From positions 1 through 5,536 of the forward strand of contig CAYPOB010000050.1 in NCBI GenBank assembly GCA_964412405.1: a stretch of DNA of 5,536 bases, given 5' to 3'. Below are positions 1 to 3,844 of the stretch, one piece after another. The notes below the pieces were generated by a model. That model had not been told where the DNA came from and searched no databases. It worked only from the letters and a program-made list of their open reading frames with translations. Source of the DNA: JAJOKI01 sp964412405 (lineage in GTDB: Archaea > Halobacteriota > UBA148 > JAJOKI01). Numbering within the stretch: the first letter of the stretch is position 1; every line of letters starts with the position of its first letter. Position numbers and translations under genes: made by a program.

Positions 1-1278
1 TGGTGCATCATGCTTGGCGATGATTTTCCCGTTCTGAAGTGCAATTCTGAAACATCCCATGGAGTCTTGCACCCATTTCGTGTGGGGTTTAGCTTCAATT
101 GGATTTTCGACTTCTATTTTATATTTCCTGTGCCTTTTCTCCTTGATAATCAAGAGGTCCAAGCCCAAATCCTTGGGGGGTGTATTCCTCATCTCAGCAA
201 GGAACATCATCTGTGCAGCGGTCTTTAGTTCCGAAATGCTCCCCCTAGCCTTGTCGCTGTACTCTGGTGTGAATAATATGCTGGCACCAAGTTCCATGGC
301 TATGCCTGCCAGGGTTGCGTTGACGCCGATGGAGTCCGCGTCCACTAATTCTGTGACGTTTCCCACACCAAAAAACAGCGGCACATCACTGAATTGCCGA
401 AATTCACGATACACCATCAACGAATCAACCAGTCCATGCCCAATTGGATTGAGAATCGGGTCCGCGATAATCTTTTTGATTCCGATATCTTGTGCCAGTT
501 CTATGTTCCTCTGGAGGCGCTTCAAACCACCGTCTCCTATTATCACGGCCGCCAGATCCTGCTCTATGATGGCATTGCCAACTAACTCCATGTTATCGCT
601 GTTCAAACTCAACACCATATCGATTCCCGCTTCGATACCGGCCATTATCAAATCCGGGTCGAGCGTATCGATGCTTGTCGGAACATCCAGAAGGGATGCC
701 GCCTTTACAGCGCGCCTCACTTCAGCAGGCGTCGCGTCTATGGGCACCCCAAGGTCGATGATGTCTACACCATCGAGAATATAGTCATTGCCAACCTCCC
801 GAAGCATATCGGGGTCCAAGCGCGTAGCATCTACTATTTCCCCCATCACCTTCATAATGGAGCCGCCGCCTATCTTCAGATTCTTTATATCAAAAGAGCA
901 ATCCGCCTTTTTCTCCAGCCTATGAATTATATCCACTGCTTCACTGTGTTTTTTATTGGATAGCAATTGACAGGCCGGTATAGTATGTGAGAGGTCGATG
1001 GAATCGATGCATGGCAGCACAATATCTAGATCACATGCATGTTTCGGTCCAAGCCTGATTTTAACTCCGAGCTCCGTTTCAATGTTTGAAAAATCACCAG
1101 AGGCGAGGCCCGGGACCAATACCATGTCATACGAATCGAGGTTTGAGACAGAACGCAATAATTTTGGTGTGACGAATGCCCCAATACTCACATCCAGCGC
1201 CAAAACCTCGGCTCCACTACCAACCGCTTTTTTTACCGAATCATATGCTTTGCGCCCAGTTACAACCAAAACTCGCAT
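1..1278 (-). CDS. archaeal dihydropteroate synthase-like protein (3' end beyond window)
   Basis: The 426 codons seen here run without a stop to the window edge, so the C-terminus is missing. The start ATG (1278-1276) has a GAGGT Shine-Dalgarno at 1289-1293, overlapping the stop of dmrX upstream. Residues 1 to about 130 form an N-terminal domain opening MRVLVVTGRKA. A TIM-barrel pterin-binding domain follows: IMKVMGE at 141-147, DLGVPIDATP at 175-184 (where bacterial enzymes have the DIGGESTRPG loop), SIDTLD at 202-207 and DPILNPIG at 273-280. The last visible part, around SMGCFRIALQNGKIIAKH, resembles the C-terminal domain of the archaeal DHPS-like family (MJ0107 type, about 500 residues). 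The known family reaction couples a pterin diphosphate to an arylamine; in methanopterin makers the arylamine is the ribofuranosylaminobenzene phosphate. That this protein catalyses the step is inferred from family and from its dmrX neighbour. Confidence 0.88.
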   Translation of the reverse strand, partial: MRVLVVTGRKAYDSVKKAVGSGAEVLALDVSIGAFVTPKLLRSVSNLDSYDMVLVPGLASGDFSNIETELGVKIRLGPKHACDLDIVLPCIDSIDLSHTIPACQLLSNKKHSEAVDIIHRLEKKADCSFDIKNLKIGGGSIMKVMGEIVDATRLDPDMLREVGNDYILDGVDIIDLGVPIDATPAEVRRAVKAASLLDVPTSIDTLDPDLIMAGIEAGIDMVLSLNSDNMELVGNAIIEQDLAAVIIGDGGLKRLQRNIELAQDIGIKKIIADPILNPIGHGLVDSLMVYREFRQFSDVPLFFGVGNVTELVDADSIGVNATLAGIAMELGASILFTPEYSDKARGSISELKTAAQMMFLAEMRNTPPKDLGLDLLIIKEKRHRKYKIEVENPIEAKPHTKWVQDSMGCFRIALQNGKIIAKHDAP

Positions 1279-1291
1279 AGTTATATCGACC

Positions 1292-1975
1292 TCAAAACAG
1301 GCTTTGAATCTCGTTTGGATTTTTCAGAACGGCAATGCCATCCATGGATTGCAGCACCTCTACATTCTGCGCATCGATGTCGCGCACCCTGCACTCGACG
1401 AAACCCCCTCTAATGGTGCTGTGAGGGCAGCAATCCACGCACAGCCCGCATCCATCGCACTTGAGGAGGTCTATCTGGTCGGTGATGGCATTCTTTGGGC
1501 ATTTATCCTGGGGCGGACAATCATCGCACTTTTCGCACATCCACCTGTCTATGAAATATGGCATTTCAGACATGAGCGTGCCAGAGATATCCACCGGCGC
1601 GATATAGACGGGCGTTCCACCTTTAACGGTCTGCGCAACTGCATTGGTAATCAACGAGTCGGAGATGCCATGCACGACCTTTGCGACGGTGTTCGATGTC
1701 GCAGGTGAGATTATCAGCGCATCATATTTTCCCAGCAGAAAGCGCCCGGTCTTTGGAAAACTCCTGCCAGAACTGCTCTCTAAAAAGATTTCCTGTAGAT
1801 ATTCTCCATTGGATATTTCGCCAATTTTATCGAACAGGCCATACATGCGCAGCACCTCTTCTCCTGCGCTAGATACGAATGTCGTGATTTGGTGTTCCCG
1901 TGCAAGCGTCCTGAAAATGTCGTAGCTCTTCTTCAGAAAATGTCCTGCGCCGGTGATCCCCCATGCGATGTTCAT
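1292..1975 (-). CDS. dmrX: archaeal iron-sulfur flavoprotein, dihydromethanopterin reductase (DmrX type)
   Basis: This 227-residue protein has two parts. Residues 1 to about 140 are a flavoprotein fold of the UbiX/DmrB kind: the FMN-binding N-terminus is AWGITGAGHFL (4-14), and SPATSNTVAKVVHG (90-103) is the typical phosphate/flavin loop. Residues 147-190 are a two-cluster ferredoxin domain, with Cys147, 150, 153, 159 and Cys173, 176, 179, 183, each set ending in Cys-Pro. Members of this archaeoflavoprotein family (MJ0208/DmrX type) reduce dihydromethanopterin to tetrahydromethanopterin, using electrons passed through the clusters to FMN. The start ATG has a GAGGT Shine-Dalgarno at 1982-1986, six bases away. 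It is the first gene of the minus-strand operon, 13 bases ahead of the DHPS-like gene, which supports a shared pterin role. The first cluster motif has five rather than three residues before its last cysteine. The fold is certain; the exact substrate is inferred. Confidence 0.85.
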   Translation of the reverse strand: MNIAWGITGAGHFLKKSYDIFRTLAREHQITTFVSSAGEEVLRMYGLFDKIGEISNGEYLQEIFLESSSGRSFPKTGRFLLGKYDALIISPATSNTVAKVVHGISDSLITNAVAQTVKGGTPVYIAPVDISGTLMSEMPYFIDRWMCEKCDDCPPQDKCPKNAITDQIDLLKCDGCGLCVDCCPHSTIRGGFVECRVRDIDAQNVEVLQSMDGIAVLKNPNEIQSLF

Positions 1976-2025
1976 TTCATTACCTCACGGTTCTGTTAAC
2001 GCATAGATTGGCAACTCAAATTACC

Positions 2026-2036
2026 ATATACTTATT
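2026..2036 (-). promoter_or_regulatory. candidate archaeal TATA box for dmrX operon
   Basis: On the minus strand this reads AATAAGTATAT, a plausible BRE/TATA element. It lies about 50 bases upstream of the dmrX start, which would place transcription initiation near 2000-2005 and leave a short leader carrying the GAGGT ribosome site. It is an unverified motif match in a generally A/T-rich gap. Confidence 0.4.
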
Positions 2037-2082
2037 GTCTTATTGTACTTTTCCATCAAAAAGAGTAATTAAATGTGCGGTG

Positions 2083-2090
2083 TTTAATAT
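2083..2090 (+). promoter_or_regulatory. candidate TATA box upstream of the cassette region
   Basis: TTTAATAT fits an archaeal TATA box. Initiation about 25 bases downstream would give a leader of roughly 30 bases before the ATG at 2143. It ends four bases left of the GTTAGCC string that marks the inferred cassette boundary, so it belongs to the host flank rather than to the cassette. It could transcribe both cassette genes and may once have served the ferredoxin/AOR operon. This is a motif match only. Confidence 0.35.
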
Positions 2091-2093
2091 GTT

Positions 2094-2104
2094 GTTAGCC
2101 GAAA
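2094..2104 (+). repeat. left-border GTTAGCCGAAA direct repeat (integron R'-like core)
   Basis: This 11-base string recurs exactly at 3007-3017, at the 3' end of the first attC-like palindrome. In integrons the crossover falls between G and TT of the GTTRRRY core, so every inserted cassette begins with TTRRRY copied from its own attC. The pair therefore defines a 913-base unit, 2095-3007. There is no clear partner arm to the left, so this copy looks like a simple target or attI-like site rather than a full attC. Confidence 0.5.
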
Positions 2105-2125
2105 ATACGTTCAATTGTAAAAGAA

Positions 2126-2130
2126 GGAGG
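2126..2130 (+). promoter_or_regulatory. ribosome binding site of the 253-residue cassette gene
   Basis: GGAGG lies 12 bases before the ATG at 2143, a longish spacing. It still selects this start over the in-frame upstream ATGs, which fall within or next to the dmrX 5' end and give a low-complexity N-terminus unlike the rest of the protein. Confidence 0.6.
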
Positions 2131-2142
2131 GGGCAAGGGTTC

Positions 2143-2904
2143 ATGCAGGATAAATATGCAGGGGATGTAGGGGATTTTGGAAAGTATGGGTTGTTGAGTG
2201 AAATATGCAACCAATCCAATGGAAGTATCAGGCTGGGCATCAACTGGTTTTATAACACAAAGGAAGAAAAGCAAGGGGGAGACGGGAGGCACACCAACTA
2301 TCTGTACGATAAAGACAAAAATTCCAAGAAATATGCGGTTTGCTTTCCAGTTTTATATAATAAATTGAAGGACATAGTGGATGGTAAGAAGAGATATATA
2401 AAGGAGATTGAAAAAGGTCTGATACTCCCAAAAGAAACAATTTTTTATTCGAGGCCTTTACCCTATTCCTCGGCAAAGCCTTCTGAAAGAGAGGAAGAAA
2501 GGAAGAATTGGTTTACAGAATCATTATCGCAACTTAAAAGTGCTGATATTATTTTTCTCGATCCTGACAACGGAATTCAGACGGATAAAATTAAAAAGAC
2601 ACAGGAAGACGCCATTAAATATGTTTTTAAAGATGAAATTGAAGAATATTATGAACTCGGCAAATCGTTGATAATTTACAATCACCGGGATAGAACACCA
2701 GAAGAAGAATATAAGAGAAAAATCGCCTCATTAGGTCAAATTAATCCCCGTAATGGCGTCAAAGTTTTGGAATTTAAAAGGGTTTCTGTCAGACATTTTA
2801 TTTTTTTGATACAAAAAGACCATCTGGACTTGATAGACCAGACAATTGACTATCTCAGAAGTGAACCTTGTAATTTTTTATTTGAAATATATAATTTGGA
2901 TTGA
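2143..2904 (+). CDS. conserved protein of unknown function, MQDKY..GDFGKYGLL / FLDPDNGI type
   Basis: This is a 253-residue soluble protein with no signal peptide or membrane segment. Visible landmarks are a glycine- and aspartate-rich N-terminus, GDVGDFGKYGLL at 7-18; LGINWFYN at 31-38; a hydrophobic strand running into FLDPDNGI at 138-145; a second strand running into YNHRDRTP at 179-186; and RVSVRHFIFLIQ at 213-224 near the end. Alternating strands, with an Asp-Pro-Asp-Asn tip after a hydrophobic strand, suggest a Rossmann-like alpha/beta fold. The tip vaguely recalls the catalytic loop of SAM-dependent methyltransferases or of the three-Cys-motif partner proteins, but the N-terminal SAM loop is not obvious, so I assign no activity. 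From memory, proteins with this start and the DPDNG motif are scattered in bacterial and archaeal accessory regions. The gene is clearly A/T-rich relative to the flanking operons and sits in the first putative cassette, which points to horizontal acquisition. Confidence 0.8.
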   Translation: MQDKYAGDVGDFGKYGLLSEICNQSNGSIRLGINWFYNTKEEKQGGDGRHTNYLYDKDKNSKKYAVCFPVLYNKLKDIVDGKKRYIKEIEKGLILPKETIFYSRPLPYSSAKPSEREEERKNWFTESLSQLKSADIIFLDPDNGIQTDKIKKTQEDAIKYVFKDEIEEYYELGKSLIIYNHRDRTPEEEYKRKIASLGQINPRNGVKVLEFKRVSVRHFIFLIQKDHLDLIDQTIDYLRSEPCNFLFEIYNLD

Positions 2905-2926
2905 GAAAAATGAATATCGCAACTTT

Positions 2927-3013
2927 GGCTAACACGGTGTATGCGGTTCGCTTACACTTACCCAAATTACTCCGCTCCATTTCGCAACTTCGCATACACT
3001 GGGAACGTTAGCC
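2927..3013 (+). repeat. attC-like imperfect palindrome 1
   Basis: Outer arms are GGCTAAC (2927-2933) and GTTAGCC (3007-3013), which are perfect reverse complements ending in the TAAC/GTTA core of integron R''/R' boxes. Inner arms are GTGTATGCG (2937-2945) and CGCATACAC (2991-2999), also perfect complements, like L''/L'. Unpaired spacers are 3 bases on the left and 7 (TGGGAAC) on the right, and the central loop is 45 bases. The total length of 87 bases is within the usual attC range. The nine-base string TCGCAACTT precedes both the left outer arm (2917-2925) and the right inner arm (2982-2990). It lies 22 bases after the stop of the unknown gene. Spacer asymmetry is larger than in classic attC sites, so the identity is probable rather than proven. 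Confidence 0.6.
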
Positions 3014-3048
3014 GAAATGTCTTTGATATATGAGAGATATATCCAATT

Positions 3049-3054
3049 GGAGGT
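3049..3054 (+). promoter_or_regulatory. ribosome binding site of hicB
   Basis: GGAGGT, seven bases before the ATG at 3062, is near-ideal. It fixes the start there rather than at the in-frame ATG at 3017, which touches the recombination-site core and has no ribosome site. Confidence 0.8.
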
Positions 3055-3061
3055 ACTAAAA

Positions 3062-3283
3062 ATGGAAAAATTACATCTACCAATAATCATTGAGATGGAC
3101 GAGGATGGGTATTACATAGTAAGTTGCCCGCTGTTCAGGGGTTGTCATTCTTACGGCGAAACTATAGATGATGCACTGGAAAATATAAGGGAAGTCATAG
3201 AGATGTGCCTCGAAGAGACAAAGGTCGAAGAGCTTAATAAGTTCGTAGGATTTAGAGAACTGGAAGTAGCTCAGAATGTCTAA
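3062..3283 (+). CDS. hicB: HicB-family antitoxin (short form)
   Basis: The 73-residue protein has the HicB partial RNase H-like fold: the strand LPIIIEMDEDGYYIVSCPL (6-24), the G-C-H turn FRGCHSYGET (25-34), then the helix IDDALENIREVIEMCLEE (35-52) and a short strand FVGFRELEVA (61-70). This is the usual archaeal short version without a C-terminal DNA-binding domain. HicB antitoxins bind and block HicA, a double-stranded-RNA-binding mRNA interferase. The next reading frame starts with the N-terminus of HicA and overlaps by 8 bases, the normal hicBA arrangement, but that toxin is cut short, leaving the antitoxin without a functional local partner. It lies in the second putative cassette, 49 bases after the first attC-like site. 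The family call is firm; whether it still acts on a HicA encoded elsewhere is unknown. Confidence 0.88.
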   Translation: MEKLHLPIIIEMDEDGYYIVSCPLFRGCHSYGETIDDALENIREVIEMCLEETKVEELNKFVGFRELEVAQNV

Positions 3284-3344
3284 ACTTCCTGTAATCAAAG
3301 GCAGAGAACTTGTAAAGTTTTTGGAATATTGGCACTTCGCCTAA
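3276..3344 (+). pseudogene. hicA: truncated hicA toxin stub ending in attC-like site 2
   Basis: The 22-residue frame MSKLPVIKGRELVKFLEYWHFA is the N-terminus of HicA (typically MSKLP.ISGKEL...L...GF). The RNA-binding and catalytic remainder, including the conserved Gly-Ser-His segment of this roughly 60-85-residue family, is absent. Its ATG overlaps the hicB stop by 8 bases. The TAA stop (3342-3344) is supplied by the GCCTAAC outer arm of the second palindrome, so the break coincides with the recombination-site boundary. No continuation of hicA is visible in any frame up to the ferredoxin gene. The product is almost certainly not a toxin. Confidence 0.78.
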
Positions 3345-3392
3345 CACAGCATGTACGGGTCACTTCGTATATATACTGGGAACGTATACGCC
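3339..3392 (+). repeat. attC-like palindrome 2 (degenerate, short loop)
   Basis: The left outer arm is GCCTAAC (3339-3345), an ideal R''-type box. The inner arms ATGTACG (3351-3357) and CGTATAT (3366-3372) pair with one G-T wobble around a small loop. The right side reads ACTGGGAACGT (3375-3385), identical over 11 bases to site 1 (2998-3008), and then continues ATACGCC instead of the expected TAGGC, so the right outer box is altered. CACTTCG occurs just before the left arm (3333-3339) and again just before the right inner arm (3361-3367), the same layout as in site 1. Shared order and shared strings mark it as a relative of site 1; the altered right box suggests it is a decayed or flank-joined site. 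Confidence 0.5.
3368..3375 (+). promoter_or_regulatory. candidate TATA box of the ferredoxin-AOR operon, inside palindrome 2
   Basis: TATATATA is a strong archaeal TATA-like string. Initiation about 25 bases downstream (near 3396-3400) would give a leader of roughly 30 bases containing the GAGG ribosome site at 3419-3422. It lies in the right inner arm of the second attC-like site. No better candidate is seen between hicB and the ferredoxin gene. Confidence 0.45.
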
Positions 3393-3418
3393 ATTCTGGG
3401 CTAAAGATTAAAAGTGAA

Positions 3419-3422
3419 GAGG
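3419..3422 (+). promoter_or_regulatory. ribosome binding site of the ferredoxin gene
   Basis: GAGG, eight bases before the ATG at 3431, selects that start. The longer in-frame version from 3329 would read through the palindromic site and has no ribosome site. Confidence 0.65.
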
Positions 3423-3430
3423 AACAAACC

Positions 3431-3844
3431 ATGAGATTGGCAGTAGTTGACACAGAAAGATGTGTCGGTTGTCAAAGTTGTATGTTCGCATGTACGAGGC
3501 GACAGGATGAAGCAGGGCTGGCCAGGTCATGTATAGGTGTGAGGTCTGCTGGTGGTATGGAGCGCGGATTTGTCGTGATAGTTTGCAGAGCCTGTGGCGA
3601 CCCGCCCTGTGCGAAAGTGTGCACCGCAGGTGCCATTAAATCCAGAGATGTGGGTGGAGGCGTGTATTTTGATATCGACAGGTGCATAGGATGCGGCCAT
3701 TGTCGTGATGCTTGTATCATAGATGCGATTTTTTGGGACGATGAGATAAACAAACCGATGATCTGCATATACTGTGGCTACTGTGCCAAATTCTGTCCGT
3801 TTGGGGTGTTGGAATTGGAAAAGGAGGAGATTGGAGATGTTTAA
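3431..3844 (+). CDS. four-cluster ferredoxin subunit partnered with aldehyde:ferredoxin oxidoreductase
   Basis: This 137-residue iron-sulfur protein has sixteen cysteines in four groups: 11/14/17/21 (CVGCQSCMFAC), 52/55/60/64 (CRACGDPPCAKVC), 85/88/91/95 (CIGCGHCRDAC) and 112/115/118/122 (CIYCGYCAKFC), plus an isolated Cys34. The order and the wider second group (four residues, GDPP, between cysteines two and three) match the DmsB/HybA family of electron-transfer subunits, predicted to bind four [4Fe-4S] clusters. There is no signal peptide or membrane anchor, so it should act in the cytoplasm. Its stop overlaps the start of the AOR gene by 8 bases, implying translational coupling, and proteins of this kind commonly accompany AOR-family enzymes as electron carriers. 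The start at 3431 begins MRLAVVDTERC, a normal family N-terminus. The role is secure as an electron carrier; its final acceptor is unknown. Confidence 0.88.
   Translation: MRLAVVDTERCVGCQSCMFACTRRQDEAGLARSCIGVRSAGGMERGFVVIVCRACGDPPCAKVCTAGAIKSRDVGGGVYFDIDRCIGCGHCRDACIIDAIFWDDEINKPMICIYCGYCAKFCPFGVLELEKEEIGDV
3823..3827 (+). promoter_or_regulatory. ribosome binding site of the AOR gene, within the ferredoxin gene
   Basis: GGAGG, nine bases before the ATG at 3837, lies in the last codons of the ferredoxin gene. It supports coupled translation of the two overlapping frames. Confidence 0.65.

Larger units (their letters stand above)
2095..3384 (+). mobile_element. putative pair of integron-type gene cassettes
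   Basis: Two units are laid head to tail. Unit one (2095-3007) holds the 253-residue gene and the first attC-like palindrome. Unit two (3008-3384) holds hicB, the hicA stub and the second palindrome. Each has one or two small promoter-poor genes in the same orientation followed closely by a palindromic site, as in integron cassettes, and toxin-antitoxin genes are common cassette cargo. The block is visibly richer in A/T than either flank: 2581-2640 has 16 G/C of 60, against 32 of 60 at 5101-5160. No integrase gene is in the window. Integrons have been reported in archaeal metagenome-assembled genomes. The interpretation is inferred from layout and repeats; a non-integron palindromic repeat family remains possible. 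Confidence 0.5.

Noticed and set aside
59..784. Long plus-strand open frame opposite the DHPS-like gene
   Set aside because: It is antisense to a continuous, motif-rich DHPS-like frame. Its translation is serine-rich, shows no recognisable motif, and there is no ribosome site before it.
998..1708. Plus-strand open frame spanning the DHPS-like/dmrX junction
   Set aside because: It crosses two well-supported minus-strand genes and has no family features; it is a shadow of them.
1963..2142. 60-codon N-terminal extension of the unknown cassette gene
   Set aside because: It would start inside dmrX and run through the promoter region and the GTTAGCC border. The ATG at 2143 has a GGAGG site and a sensible N-terminus.
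1976..2142. tRNA or structured RNA in the divergent gap
   Set aside because: No cloverleaf, T-loop or long stem was found; it holds only promoter-like A/T motifs and ribosome sites.
2927..3013. Miniature inverted-repeat transposon
   Set aside because: Arms are short (7 and 9 bases with unequal spacers) and no target duplication is seen around the palindrome itself. The G^TT-type repeat pattern fits cassette borders better, though this remains the main alternative.
3017..3061. 15-codon N-terminal extension of hicB
   Set aside because: It abuts the recombination-site core and lacks a ribosome site, while GGAGGT marks the ATG at 3062.
2927..3392. CRISPR array
   Set aside because: Only two degenerate palindromes 377 bases apart, with genes between them; there is no regular repeat-spacer pattern and no cas gene.
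3329..3430. 34-codon N-terminal extension of the ferredoxin
   Set aside because: It is translated palindromic repeat without a ribosome site. The family N-terminus begins at 3431.
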